Position numbers and translations under genes: made by a program. From assembly GCA_017898095.1 (NCBI GenBank), contig JAGKQJ010000002.1, positions 38,357 to 102,356 on the forward strand: a stretch of DNA of 64,000 nucleotides. The letters are read 5' to 3'. Below, piece by piece: positions 1-9,377 of the stretch (position 1 is the stretch's first letter; every line of letters begins with the position of its first letter). The notes below the pieces were generated by a model. That model was not told the DNA's origin. It was given only the letters and a program-made list of their open reading frames with translations, and searched no databases. Source of the DNA: Bacillaceae bacterium Marseille-Q3522. Lineage in GTDB: Bacteria > Bacillota > Bacilli > Bacillales > Cytobacillaceae.

Positions 1-980
1 ATCATGCCGGCAAGATCGCGCAGCCTTATTTGCCGTGCAGCTTCCAGCGCAGCCATTTTATTTGTCTTTCTCACGGTATCTGCTAATTGTCTTTTCCCGG
101 AATATTTCCCGGTATTGACATCGATAACCGTTAACGCCTCTGCTTCATCAAACACTAAGTATGCCCCGTTTTTAAGCCACACGATTCTTTTACAAACCTT
201 TTCCAACTCATGCTCTAAATGATACTCGGAAAACAGCGGATTTTTTTCTTGGTAAAAAAGCAGCTTTGCTTCCGGGAATTTTTTCTTTAATCTTTGGTAA
301 TAGTTCTTCTCATCAATGATTATTTCATCGATCCGCTGTTTTTTTATCAATTCAGTAATAGAAGCGAGAAAATGGTCATGTTGATAAATAGTTTGCGGCT
401 TGGCCGCATGTATCGCTTTCTTTTTCAGCACTTCGTACTGCAGGCGCAATTCACCAAGTTCCGCTTCAATTTCCGCGGTATTTGCAGCTTCACAGGCTGT
501 GCGAAATATAAGGCCTTCCTCTTCTTTTTTCCATTCCTGGCCTGTTTTCCGCCAAAAATCTCTTTGCTCCGTGTCTGTCATTTTTTTCGAGACCGCAACA
601 TATCTTCCTGACGGCATATAAATAAGGTATTCCCCCGATAATTCAATGATTGCACTCAGCCGCGGCTTTTTGATACCTGTTGCATCTTTCTCAATTTGCA
701 CCATTATTTTTTCCCCCTGATGCAAATAGTGTGAAATTGATTTATCATGCTGCAGATAACCGGGGAGCTTATTGCGATGCAAATATCCGCTCATCCCGTT
801 TCCGATATCGACAAATGCAGCGTTCATTCCCGGAAGCACTTTTACGACCGTCCCCCAATAAATATTTCCGATGTTGGACAGCTGTTGGGGCTGGCTGATC
901 GAAAGTCTGTCTATTTTTCCGTCTTTAACTAAGACAACGCGTTTTTCTCTCGTTAAAGCATTAATGATTAACTGATTCAA
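1..980 (-). CDS. rng: Ribonuclease E/G family protein, N-terminal part (cut by window edge)
   Basis: The minus strand reads about 326 residues of an RNase E/G-type endoribonuclease that cleaves single-stranded RNA in rRNA maturation and mRNA decay; the C-terminus lies outside the window. It opens with an LNQLIINALTREKRVV start typical of RNase G, followed by an S1-like region (GNIYWGTVVKVLPGMNAAFVDIG) and the catalytic-core signature NGAYLVFDEAEALTVIDVNTG. I chose the TTG at 980 because AGTGAGG lies 8 bases upstream; an in-frame GTG at about 1019 is the alternative. It lies downstream of spoIVFB on the same strand, an arrangement known from Geobacillus-like genomes. Family assignment is secure; the choice between RNase G and E is by homology only. 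Confidence 0.85.
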   Translation of the reverse strand, partial: MNQLIINALTREKRVVLVKDGKIDRLSISQPQQLSNIGNIYWGTVVKVLPGMNAAFVDIGNGMSGYLHRNKLPGYLQHDKSISHYLHQGEKIMVQIEKDATGIKKPRLSAIIELSGEYLIYMPSGRYVAVSKKMTDTEQRDFWRKTGQEWKKEEEGLIFRTACEAANTAEIEAELGELRLQYEVLKKKAIHAAKPQTIYQHDHFLASITELIKKQRIDEIIIDEKNYYQRLKKKFPEAKLLFYQEKNPLFSEYHLEHELEKVCKRIVWLKNGAYLVFDEAEALTVIDVNTGKYSGKRQLADTVRKTNKMAALEAARQIRLRDLAGM

Positions 981-1039
981 TCTGAAATCCTCACTTTCAC
1001 CGGCTGTAAATCCGCTCACAGTTCATTCTCTCATTATGA

Positions 1040-1906
1040 TTAGTACCGGGAAAGAAAGTCAACCATTTTCACATCGATTGTTTTTTGGGAAAAGAAGGCA
1101 TATAGCAATTCATTTTCATCGATTATACCCGTTTCTTTTCCACTATTATTAATGACAATTTGGTGTTTTACCCCGCGGCGAAACCTTGCAAAAACATCAA
1201 TAATCCGCTCTTCCTCAGCCGCATCAATCCTTTTTAACGCGCGGATGGAACTCTTTTTCCCATAATGGCGTTCTAATAAAAAACGTAAAAATACATAATA
1301 CTGCTGGCGCCATTCAAGGTAAAGCGAGAATCCGAGAAAAATAACGACTATCCAAATATTCAGATGTAAAGGGGCGTACAGAACGGTAATTGCTGCAATA
1401 ACTACTACGTTCACGCTTGACAGAATTAACACGAGACGGTGGGCGGATAAAAAAGAAGCTTTTTTACAAAAAAATAGAAAAAGCAGTTTTCCACCGTCAA
1501 GCGGCCAAATCGGCAGCAGATTTACCGCTAATATCATTATATTAAAATCGATAAATTGATGAACATACCTCTCCGGGATCATCCCGTTAATAAACAGTAA
1601 ACAGGCAAGCCCGATCAGCCAAATATGCTGCAGCGGTCCAGCCAAAATTACGAACAATTCCTCTTTGAACGGACGATTCCCATGTTCATCCATCTCCGCC
1701 ACCCCGCCAAATGGAAGCAGCGATATTTTTTTTATCCGCCATGAAAAATGGACTGCCACTGCTGCGTGACCCAGCTCATGAAATAAAATAATCACCATTA
1801 GCATACATAACGGGATAAAGTTAGCGGTTATTACAGATAGAAATATCATCACCCATAATAATGGATGAACGTGGATATAAGTGAAAATGCGTATCCACTT
1901 ATTCAA
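1040..1906 (-). CDS. spoIVFB: Stage IV sporulation protein FB, intramembrane metalloprotease
   Basis: A 288-residue site-2-protease family enzyme. In Bacillus it cleaves pro-sigma-K in the outer forespore membrane. Visible features are the zinc motif HELGH at about residues 43-47 inside a membrane segment, the second metal-binding motif LLPIWPLDGGK near residue 135, several hydrophobic segments and a C-terminal cytosolic domain resembling the ATP-sensing CBS region. Its start overlaps the end of spoIVFA by 8 bases, as expected for a translationally coupled pair in which SpoIVFA holds the protease in check. Length and gene order match the family. Confidence 0.93.
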   Translation of the reverse strand: MNKWIRIFTYIHVHPLLWVMIFLSVITANFIPLCMLMVIILFHELGHAAVAVHFSWRIKKISLLPFGGVAEMDEHGNRPFKEELFVILAGPLQHIWLIGLACLLFINGMIPERYVHQFIDFNIMILAVNLLPIWPLDGGKLLFLFFCKKASFLSAHRLVLILSSVNVVVIAAITVLYAPLHLNIWIVVIFLGFSLYLEWRQQYYVFLRFLLERHYGKKSSIRALKRIDAAEEERIIDVFARFRRGVKHQIVINNSGKETGIIDENELLYAFFSQKTIDVKMVDFLSRY

Positions 1907-2672
1907 ATGGAATCACCTGAATCGGGTCGACAAATTGATTATCTTGTTTTAAAGCTAAATAAAAATAAGCTTTTTCTCCCTGATTTTCAACATTGGCTGT
2001 CCCAAGCTTCATCCCTTTCGAGACACGGCCGTAAAGTGCCGCATCCACCTCTTTTATGTTGCCGTACCACGATTCACTTTTATCCGGATGCTGGATAATA
2101 ATTGTTTTGCCAAAGCCTTCTTTGTCGCCGATAAAAGTAATAAGGCCGTCGCTCATTGCGACAACGAGGCTATCGGTACCCGTTTCAATCGTCATTCGCT
2201 GGCCGTTCGTTTGAAATTCTTCTAAAATATTTGCGGAAGCAGGCAGGGAGTACTCCATCTTATCTGCATCAGATTCTTTTTTTTCCGGGGAAAAAGGAAA
2301 AAAGGCAAGCGGCTGGCCAAACCTCTCCTCATACCAATCAGCCACTTGTGCAAATTGAAAATCCTCTTGCATTACATTCGTGACAAAAACACGTGCCTGT
2401 TGAAATTCAGAACCCTGGTCTTTAAAAAGGATCCCTGTTATTAACACAAGGCAGACAGAGGCAAGCACTTTAAATATAAACGCATCTCTATGAAATAAAG
2501 GATGTTTTCTTTCCGGTGTTTCCCCATCAAGTGAGGTAATTTTATCGAAGCCATGTTGTTCTTCCGCTTCGAATTCCATCCAGGGTATTTTTGTTTCGTT
2601 TCCAAGCTGGCTTTTTTTTCTTTGCCGATTTCGTTTTTCTATTCTTTTGCGAAGTTCGTCCTTTCGCGACAT
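1899..2672 (-). CDS. spoIVFA: Stage IV sporulation protein FA, regulator of SpoIVFB
   Basis: A 257-residue membrane protein with a basic N-terminus (MSRKDELRKRIEKRNRQRK), one hydrophobic segment near residues 66-88 and a C-terminal M23/LytM-like domain (GLITFIGDKEGFGKTIIIQHPD...). Catalytic histidines of active M23 peptidases are not conserved, fitting its known scaffold role: it anchors SpoIVFB and BofA in the outer forespore membrane and is itself cut by SpoIVB to release SpoIVFB activity. It overlaps spoIVFB. Assignment rests on domain layout and position between minD and spoIVFB. Confidence 0.9.
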   Translation of the reverse strand: MSRKDELRKRIEKRNRQRKKSQLGNETKIPWMEFEAEEQHGFDKITSLDGETPERKHPLFHRDAFIFKVLASVCLVLITGILFKDQGSEFQQARVFVTNVMQEDFQFAQVADWYEERFGQPLAFFPFSPEKKESDADKMEYSLPASANILEEFQTNGQRMTIETGTDSLVVAMSDGLITFIGDKEGFGKTIIIQHPDKSESWYGNIKEVDAALYGRVSKGMKLGTANVENQGEKAYFYLALKQDNQFVDPIQVIPFE

Positions 2673-3073
2673 TGCACATACCCCCTGCAGCCTATTTGTA
2701 CATTTTTATGACTTGTCCCCTGCAAATATGACTTATACAAAATCGCGATAAAAAAAACGGCGGGCATGGAGAAAAACTGATTTCGTTTAAACAAGCTGAA
2801 CTTTAGGGATCAGGTAATCGCTCTGCTCCGGCTGATTGAAAAAAATCAACTTTCACTTTGTTTAGAGGTGGAGGATAAAACTTTAAAAATATTAAAAGAA
2901 GAATTAAAGGTGCATGCCAGGCGGGGATTTGCCCCACCCGGACGGAAAAGTACGAAACTGCTTAATGAAGTGCATTTTTAAAATAGATTAACGGAAGCAA
3001 AGCAAGCAAATGAAAAAATTCTTCGACTATTCATTGGAATTTTGATTAAGCGAAAAACGCATCTTCACCAGAT
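2673..3073 (+). other. Intergenic stretch with an orphan open frame
   Basis: No recognisable gene lies between spoIVFA and minD. On the plus strand, 2781-2981 is open for 66 codons and reads like a natural protein (LLRLIEKNQLSLCLEVEDKT and later KVHARRGFAPPGRKSTKLL) but has no ATG and is preceded by a stop. The strand is opposite to all neighbouring host genes. It may be the remnant of a degraded gene; I do not recognise the family. Confidence 0.3.
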
Positions 3074-3877
3074 TTACTTTGCACCAAAGAACCGTTTAAT
3101 TTTTGTGAGGACGCCGCCCTTATCCGTATCGAGGGACTGCAGCGGCACAGATTCACCGAGAATACGGCGGGCAATATTGCGGTAAGCAATTGCTGCTCTG
3201 CTATTAGGATTTAATGTGATCGGCTCCCCGCTATTGGATGATTTAATCACTTCATCATCATCTGCTACAATCCCGATTAAACCGATCGATAAATGTGCTG
3301 TTACTTCATCAACATCAAGCATATCCCCGCTTTTCATCATATGATTGCGTATCCGGTTAATTACCAACATCGGCGATTCAATATGATCCTCTTTTTCCAG
3401 TAAGCCGATGATACGGTCCGCGTCACGAACAGCAGAAGTTTCTGGTGTGGTAACGACAATCGCTTTATCCGCTCCGGCAACTGCGTTTTTAAAGCCTTGT
3501 TCAATTCCGGCCGGACAATCAATAATAATATAATCATAGTCTTGTTTTAATTCATCTATCAATACTTTCATTTGCTCCGGGGTAACAGCGTTTTTATCCG
3601 TTGTTTGCGCAGCGGGAAGCAAGTACAGCATATCATCAAAGCGCTTATCCTTCACCAACGCCTGGTGTGTTTTGCACCTTTTTTCCACCACATCTACCAG
3701 ATCATAAATGATACGATTTTCCAGCCCCATTACTACGTCAAGATTGCGAAGACCAATATCTGTATCTACTAAACAAACCCGTTTCCCTTGAAGCGCCAAC
3801 GCTGTGCCGACATTAGCAGAAGTGGTTGTTTTTCCCACACCGCCTTTTCCGGACGTTATCACAATTGCTTCTCCCAC
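3074..3877 (-). CDS. minD: Septum site-determining ATPase MinD
   Basis: A 267-residue ParA/MinD-family ATPase that binds the membrane through a C-terminal amphipathic helix and recruits MinC to block polar division. The deviant Walker A motif GKGGVGKTT is at residues 10-18; Walker B is the IIIDCPAG segment near residue 119. The C-terminus (GGVLTKIKRFFGAK) is the expected membrane-targeting helix. It follows minC with a 1-base gap, forming minCD in the mreBCD-minCD cluster. Length matches B. subtilis MinD. Confidence 0.96.
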   Translation of the reverse strand: MGEAIVITSGKGGVGKTTTSANVGTALALQGKRVCLVDTDIGLRNLDVVMGLENRIIYDLVDVVEKRCKTHQALVKDKRFDDMLYLLPAAQTTDKNAVTPEQMKVLIDELKQDYDYIIIDCPAGIEQGFKNAVAGADKAIVVTTPETSAVRDADRIIGLLEKEDHIESPMLVINRIRNHMMKSGDMLDVDEVTAHLSIGLIGIVADDDEVIKSSNSGEPITLNPNSRAAIAYRNIARRILGESVPLQSLDTDKGGVLTKIKRFFGAK

Positions 3878-3878
3878 T

Positions 3879-4541
3879 TTAGAGGCCTCCTTCCAATTTT
3901 GTTAAATACGGCCTAAGATGCATTAAAGTTTGCAGCCGGTCAAAGTTAATTTGTTTATTTTCATTTATGTATGCACATTCCATTTCTTTTTTCACTTCTG
4001 CCGGATCATGATCCGGAAAAAATTGCCGGCAGTCGCTGATCCGAAGCTGCGAAGGTTTCATAATGGAAGCGGCAATCACAGCTTCCTCATTCCCATAATA
4101 TCCTGCATGTGCAATCCCTTTTAATGCACCCAAAATAAAAATATTTCCCCCTGCCCGGACAGTCCCTCCTGGATTTACATCCCCGATTAAAAGCAAATGG
4201 CCGGGCACTTCGATAACTTGACCGGAACGAATCATTCTGGCAATCGTTGAAATTTTATTTTCAGCTGCGATTTTCTCGGCTTCCTCTCTTGTTATCACAT
4301 CTGAAAAAATTCCATCTATCAGAAGGTTTTTTTTCTTACTGACAATTGCTTTCAGTTCCGCTTCCTGTTCTTTCGTAATATAACGGTTTCCTGTTTGAAT
4401 CTTTACAGTAATAAACTGCCTCGCATGAGCTGTTTCTGAAAGCTTCATATTCAATTCATTTATAATCTCTTCAAAGGAACAGTTGTCATTCAGATGGAAT
4501 GTCAATCCGTCTTTTGTTCCTTTTATGATTACATTCTGCAT
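3879..4541 (-). CDS. minC: Septum site-determining protein MinC
   Basis: About 220 residues. The N-terminal domain (VIIKGTKDGLTFHLND) is the FtsZ-inhibiting part; the C-terminal beta-helix (residues about 105-200, PGHLLLIGDVNPGGTVRAGGNIFILGALKG) dimerises and binds MinD. I place the start at the ATG at 4541, 9 bases after GAGGTG; the GTG at 4553 overlaps that ribosome binding site and is less likely. Coupled to minD. Confidence 0.93.
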   Translation of the reverse strand: MQNVIIKGTKDGLTFHLNDNCSFEEIINELNMKLSETAHARQFITVKIQTGNRYITKEQEAELKAIVSKKKNLLIDGIFSDVITREEAEKIAAENKISTIARMIRSGQVIEVPGHLLLIGDVNPGGTVRAGGNIFILGALKGIAHAGYYGNEEAVIAASIMKPSQLRISDCRQFFPDHDPAEVKKEMECAYINENKQINFDRLQTLMHLRPYLTKLEGGL

Positions 4542-4638
4542 CAAGATGTTCACCTCGTTAGGAAAAACACGATGTCAAACAGAATATACATTTTATTCGA
4601 CAACGCCTGCATAAAATCCTTTTTTATCGCAACAAAAT

Positions 4639-5157
4639 TTAATCCTTTCGCAGCTCTTTTGCATAGTTTTCACAAAACTTTTTGATAGGATATGCAACAA
4701 TAATGATAAAAGCAGTATTTACTATTAGTGTTGGTAAGAGCCGGATTTCTGAGAAATAGCTAAAATCCATATTTGTCCGATGGATAAGATAGATTATTTC
4801 ATATACAGCTAATTCAAGCAATGCTACTGCAAGTAAACTAATGAATGAAACGACGACGATATTCGCCTGCAGCACCTTCATGATTTTCACGACTCCGTAG
4901 GTCAAAAGCGGAAAAAAACATAAATAGATTCCGATAATTTCAGTATAGATGACATCGAATAATAGTCCGAACAAAAAAGCATAGAGAATTCCATGGTTGT
5001 TATTCCCGTAAATAGCCAGGAAAATGAGCGCGATCATTAAAAAATGCGGCACAATTATCCGCGTACTGCCAAATGCCTCTGCAGAGAAAAGCTCAACAAA
5101 CACACTTTCCATCATAAAAAAAAGCGCCAGGAAAAGAGGAAGAAGAAATTTTCTCAT
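4639..5157 (-). CDS. mreD: Rod shape-determining membrane protein MreD
   Basis: A 172-residue, very hydrophobic protein with about five membrane segments, the size of the MreD family. With MreB and MreC it organises peptidoglycan synthesis along the cell cylinder. Its start overlaps the mreC stop by 4 bases, so the two are translationally coupled. The gene is followed by about 85 bases before minC without a strong terminator. Confidence 0.9.
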   Translation of the reverse strand: MRKFLLPLFLALFFMMESVFVELFSAEAFGSTRIIVPHFLMIALIFLAIYGNNNHGILYAFLFGLLFDVIYTEIIGIYLCFFPLLTYGVVKIMKVLQANIVVVSFISLLAVALLELAVYEIIYLIHRTNMDFSYFSEIRLLPTLIVNTAFIIIVAYPIKKFCENYAKELRKD

Positions 5158-6044
5158 TGTCCTTCCTCCCCACCTTCCGTATTATTATCTTCAGACAAAA
5201 CCTGTCCGTTTGTTGTTTTTTTCGCAACTATTACATTACGAATCCCATAAAAATCTGCTTCCGGCTTTACGTGGGCCATTTTTGTCAGTCCGTACTCGGC
5301 AGTAACGACATCAACTATTTTCCCAATTAATATTCCCGGAGGAAAAACACCGCCCATTCCTGAAGTAACAACAGTTTGGTCTTCTTTAATATCGGCATCG
5401 GATGGAATTACTTTTAATTGTAAATATCCTGTTTTTTCATCGTATCCTTCGATTGTCCCATAATACTCCTGTTCTCCCTGCACAACTGCGGAAACACGAT
5501 TCGTCGGATCCATCGAACTTAACAGTTGAACGGTAGAGACAAACTCCTGGGAATTCTTTATTTTCCCCAACAGACCGCCATTTTCTGATATTACCGCCAT
5601 ATTTGCTTCTACACCGTCTCTTGTCCCTTTATTAATTGTTAATATTTCTTGCCAGCGATCAGGATTACGGCGGCTAACCGCGGCCGGCAAAGGATCCAAA
5701 TCACTTAAACTTTCCGTAATTTCTAACATATCATGTAATTCTTGGTTTTCTTTTCCAAGACGATAAACATCTGCTTTTGCCTGTGCCAATTCATCTAATC
5801 GTGTTTTTAACTGTTTGTTTTCCTCATATGTATTTTGCAAATCATGTAGATTCTCAAATACGTCTGCTACATAATGGGCAGGTCTGGAAAAAAGCGATTG
5901 TACCCATCCGGTTGTGTCTTTCAAAAATTGTTCCGGTAACGTTAATTTTCCCCGTCCGCTTACTGAGAATCCAATCAATGCCACAAGGATAATGATACTG
6001 ACAAGCAAAATAATCAGGCGTTTGTTCAAAAAGAACTGTGGCAT
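5154..6044 (-). CDS. mreC: Rod shape-determining protein MreC
   Basis: A 296-residue bitopic protein: a short cytosolic N-terminus, one membrane segment (residues about 8-28), a coiled coil (about 65-110, NLHDLQNTYEENKQLKTRLD) and the double beta-barrel extracellular domain (DRWQEILTINKGTRDGVE..., GMGGVFPPGILIGKI) that bridges MreB filaments to the cell-wall enzymes. Located between mreB and mreD as in other Firmicutes. Confidence 0.93.
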   Translation of the reverse strand: MPQFFLNKRLIILLVSIIILVALIGFSVSGRGKLTLPEQFLKDTTGWVQSLFSRPAHYVADVFENLHDLQNTYEENKQLKTRLDELAQAKADVYRLGKENQELHDMLEITESLSDLDPLPAAVSRRNPDRWQEILTINKGTRDGVEANMAVISENGGLLGKIKNSQEFVSTVQLLSSMDPTNRVSAVVQGEQEYYGTIEGYDEKTGYLQLKVIPSDADIKEDQTVVTSGMGGVFPPGILIGKIVDVVTAEYGLTKMAHVKPEADFYGIRNVIVAKKTTNGQVLSEDNNTEGGEEGQ

Positions 6045-6080
6045 TCCATTACACCTCTATCCGATATGGTCTCTCCTTCC

Positions 6081-6147
6081 TCACTAGATCGAGCTGATTT
6101 TTACTAGTGAAGTCATTTTCTTTGGGAGGAATATTCCTCCCAAAGAA
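6081..6147. promoter_or_regulatory. Two inverted repeats between mreB and mreC
   Basis: 6118-6147 is a perfect 30-base palindrome (15-base arms; inner core GGGAGGAATATTCCTCCC). 6081-6087 (TCACTAG) pairs with 6104-6110 (CTAGTGA). On the minus strand both lie in the mreB-mreC transcript, with no T-run after the large one, so an mRNA processing or stability element is more likely than a terminator. Confidence 0.5.
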
Positions 6148-6157
6148 TGAACATCTT

Positions 6158-7258
<1,101 letters not shown>

Positions 7259-7300
7259 TTAATAGATGACGATGTTTTTTTAAAAAAACCATCTGCAAAA

Positions 7301-7330
7301 ATCATAAGCTTAATTATATCGCAACGTCAA
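7301..7330 (-). promoter_or_regulatory. Sigma-A-type promoter upstream of mreB
   Basis: On the minus strand TTGACG (7325-7330) and TATGAT (7301-7306) are separated by 18 bases, between the radC stop codon and mreB. This promoter could keep mreBCD-minCD expressed even though the prophage separates them from maf and the radC 5' part. Confidence 0.55.
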
Positions 7331-7344
7331 ATAAAATCATAGTG

Positions 7345-7580
7345 TCATAAATAACCTTTTTCCTTTAAACTAACAAATTTCTTCTCACCAATGATTAAAT
7401 GATCCAAAAGTTCGATGCCGATTATTTTCCCGCATTCATTTAAACGCTTTGTAACTTCAACATCTTCCCGGCTTGGAGTCGGATCTCCGGATGGATGATT
7501 ATGGAAACAAATGATAGAAGCAGCTGAACGCCGGAATGCTTCTTTAAAAACTTCCCTTGGATGGACGATACTGGAATTGA
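7345..7580 (-). pseudogene. radC: radC 3' fragment (JAB/MPN domain) separated by prophage insertion
   Basis: The minus strand encodes [14 protein letters not shown]..., then the RadC metalloprotease-like motif [14 protein letters not shown] and a normal end ([15 protein letters not shown]). Its missing N-terminal two thirds lie at 53838-54319. The fragment has no start codon of its own; the upstream frame enters phage DNA and meets a stop within a few codons. The join is the 22-base core at 7559-7580. Excision of the prophage would restore a full radC frame. Confidence 0.93.
7559..7580. repeat. attL core (22-bp direct repeat)
   Basis: The 22 bases beginning GGATGGACGATACTGG recur exactly at 53838-53859; flanking bases differ on both sides (T/C before, A/G after). 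The core is radC coding sequence for the conserved NSSIVHP region. It marks the left host-prophage junction. Confidence 0.95.
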
Positions 7581-7690
7581 ATTTTGTCTTGTACTAAAAG
7601 ATACACCGTAGCATAATATCGTTTATTTAAGACAACTTTTAAAAATTAATGGCACAATATCGCTCGGTTTTATACGGGTAAAATCGGCTT

Positions 7691-7710
7691 GTTTGTCACT
7701 TTTATGTCAC
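7691..7710 (+). repeat. Putative integrase arm-type sites, left side
   Basis: GTTTGTCACTTTTATGTCAC contains two direct TGTCAC elements and matches 19 of 20 bases at 53765-53784 beside the right att site. A further TGTCAC lies at 7736-7741. Paired arm repeats on both sides of the core are typical of tyrosine-integrase att sites. Confidence 0.6.
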
Positions 7711-7809
7711 CGGGTGTCGCTCGTAATTATTTTGATGTCACCCGTTATTTTTTCTTACGCATCAATAAAATATGCGAGTATCTACTACTATAATAAGGAG
7801 CGAATAAAA

Positions 7810-7986
7810 ATGAAAAAAGACATCACTCACCACATCGCCTTCTACGTCCGCAAAGTTGCAGAACGAGGATCCGTGCATCCGTCGAAGGTTTTGCCTCGGC
7901 GATATAAGTACCGGGGAGATCGGCTGAAACTGTATAAGAAGTTACTGCATGCGGCGATTGTGGAATCCGGATATAAAGTAAAATAA
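7810..7986 (+). CDS. Small hypothetical phage protein, basic
   Basis: 58 residues (MKKDITHHIAFYVRKVAERGSV...), rich in Arg, Lys and His. Start chosen at 7810 because AAGGAG sits 9 bases upstream; a longer reading from 7693 has no such site. A TATAAT box at about 7786-7791 precedes it. First gene inside attL, in the plus-strand cargo region. No family recognised. Confidence 0.55.
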   Translation: MKKDITHHIAFYVRKVAERGSVHPSKVLPRRYKYRGDRLKLYKKLLHAAIVESGYKVK

Positions 7987-8060
7987 TTTTTTGAAAGAGT
8001 CAACTTTATCGTTGGCTCTTTTGCTATAATATAGGTAAAAAGTCATTGGAGATGGTCAGA

Positions 8061-8684
8061 TTGAAAATTTTAAAACAGAAACGGTTTGCCATACCGATTG
8101 CCATTATCCTTGTATTGCTGATCTACGGGACGGGCTACAACGGAGGATATGACAAGGGATATGCGGAGAAGACAGCAAAAATCGAGGATGAAACGATTAC
8201 ATACGGTGAATTAGTTGAAAAAGTGAATACGACACAAACGGAGTACGACAACAAGATGCAGCAGCTGCAGGAACAATACGCAGATCGTAAAGCAGAAATG
8301 GAAGAAGCAGCAGCTCTTGCCGATCAGAAAGATCAACTTACAGACGACCTGATAAAATCGCAGTCTGATTTAAACGCAGTAAATTCTGATTTGGAAGCAG
8401 CAAGGGCAGAACTTGCAAGCGTGCAAGGACAAATCATCGAAAAGAAAGAAGCACCTATCCAATTAAGCGCAGGCATTTTTTACGCCGCAAAAGATTTCCC
8501 GGTAGGTCGATATAAAGCGGTACCAGTTGGAGAAGGAAGTAATTTTGTTGTTCGCGACGCGGAAGGATATCTTATAGTGAATACCGTCCTAGGGGAAAAC
8601 GGCGAACCAGAATATATTTTTGATGTGCCGCTAGGCGGTGTGATCGACACAAGAACAGCCGTAAAACTTATCCCGGTAGAATAA
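8061..8684 (+). CDS. Membrane-anchored coiled-coil protein
   Basis: About 207 residues. The N-terminal segment (RFAIPIAIILVLLIYGTGY) is one membrane anchor; residues about 55-140 form a coiled coil (EYDNKMQQLQEQYADRKAEMEEA...); the C-terminal part (QLSAGIFYAAKDFPVGRYKAVP...GEGSNFVVRD) resembles a small beta domain seen after membrane anchors in Bacillus surface proteins, where the phrase 'G.Y.vGkdiPaGrYka' is common. Start is uncertain: TTG at 8061 is 9 bases after GGAG; ATG at 8052 is in frame. Probably a lysogen-expressed cell-envelope protein; function unknown. Confidence 0.65.
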   Translation: MKILKQKRFAIPIAIILVLLIYGTGYNGGYDKGYAEKTAKIEDETITYGELVEKVNTTQTEYDNKMQQLQEQYADRKAEMEEAAALADQKDQLTDDLIKSQSDLNAVNSDLEAARAELASVQGQIIEKKEAPIQLSAGIFYAAKDFPVGRYKAVPVGEGSNFVVRDAEGYLIVNTVLGENGEPEYIFDVPLGGVIDTRTAVKLIPVE

Positions 8685-8685
8685 G

Positions 8686-8712
8686 CCGTCTCTTTTCACG
8701 AGGCGGTTTTTC
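8686..8712 (+). terminator. Rho-independent terminator
   Basis: CCGTCTC (8686-8692) pairs with GAGGCGG (8700-8706) followed by a run of T. It ends the plus-strand transcript of the coiled-coil gene and lies against the convergent end of the WYL gene. Confidence 0.75.
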
Positions 8713-8914
8713 TAGTACGTACCAGGTCGATCGATAGAACATTTTCTATCTTAAAAATACGCTGTTGCCTGCGCGAATAACAGTAAGCTGTAAAAGAATC
8801 ATTCCCAATAGATTGTACTTTTATTTTTCGCTGGCTCAGTCTTCCCTTTTTATCTAAGTAGATCATCTCTAATATCGTTCCGTTAAGCAAAGCTTTTTTA
8901 AGTAAGCCTATCAT
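8696..8914 (-). CDS. Short WYL-domain protein
   Basis: 72 residues (MIGLLKKALLNGTILEMIYLDKKGRLSQRKIKVQSI...) that read as a stand-alone WYL-type SH3-like fold with the expected LEMIYLDKKG opening and FKIENVLSID end; the WYL triad itself is replaced by TAYCYSRR. WYL domains usually bind ligands or nucleic acid and control transcription. Start at 8914 follows GGGAGG by 8 bases. It is divergent from the 9018 gene, and the two promoters share operator-like boxes. No helix-turn-helix is present, so it may act with a partner. Confidence 0.6.
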   Translation of the reverse strand: MIGLLKKALLNGTILEMIYLDKKGRLSQRKIKVQSIGNDSFTAYCYSRRQQRIFKIENVLSIDLVRTRKTAS

Positions 8915-8936
8915 CGTTTGAACCTCCCTTATCTCC

Positions 8937-8995
8937 ATCTTACACGAACGGATATTCTATTTCAAGTAGAAAACGAACAAATATTCGTATATAAT
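8937..8995. promoter_or_regulatory. Divergent promoters with two GAAC-N4-ATTC operator-like boxes
   Basis: Minus-strand promoter for the WYL gene: TTGAAA (8960-8965), 17 bases, TAAGAT (8937-8942). Plus-strand promoter for the 9018 gene: TAGAAA (8967-8972), 17 bases, TATAAT (8990-8995). The spacer of each contains a similar box: CGAACGGATATTCT (8945-8958) and CGAACAAATATTCG (8974-8987). Both match the Bacillus LexA/Cheo core GAAC-N4-GTTC at 7 of 8 positions. Confidence 0.6.
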
Positions 8996-9017
8996 AAATA
9001 AAAAGGAGTTGATCGAC

Positions 9018-9377
9018 ATGGATCCATTTTCTGAAGAAAATATGGACATCTTTTGCAAATCAATCTATCTACCGATGCTTTTGACGTTGTTTGAACGCGA
9101 TAAAAAGACGTTCGAACGGTCCGGTGTAAAGTTGCCGGAAGCATACGTAAACACGATAGAGATCGTGATGAAAGCTATACAGAAGGATTTACGTGAGATC
9201 AAAAGCCACATGTACAAAAATCAGATGAAAGTACATTTTGTAGGACGTGACGATAATTTTTCACATTATATATTTTATCATGGCCGCCGTGAGGAAGATC
9301 ATCACTTTTGGCATAGTCGGATGCGGAATGCGTGCATGGAGTTGATGAAGGAGTATCTAAAAGTTTCTAAAAATTAA
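9018..9377 (+). CDS. Conserved hypothetical protein, acidic/His-rich
   Basis: 119 residues (MDPFSEENMDIFCKSIYLPMLLTLFERDKKTFERSG...). Start at the ATG at 9018, 9 bases after AAAAAGGAG. Mostly helical by eye, with an HHFWHSRM patch. It may belong to a small Bacillus family of about 120 residues (YhjD-like), a weak impression. The promoter carries an SOS-like box, so expression on DNA damage is possible. Function unknown. Confidence 0.55.
   Translation: MDPFSEENMDIFCKSIYLPMLLTLFERDKKTFERSGVKLPEAYVNTIEIVMKAIQKDLREIKSHMYKNQMKVHFVGRDDNFSHYIFYHGRREEDHHFWHSRMRNACMELMKEYLKVSKN

Noticed and set aside
7345..7580. radC fragment as an independent short gene
   Set aside because: No start codon and the frame is closed by a stop a few codons into phage DNA; clearly the displaced 3' end of radC.
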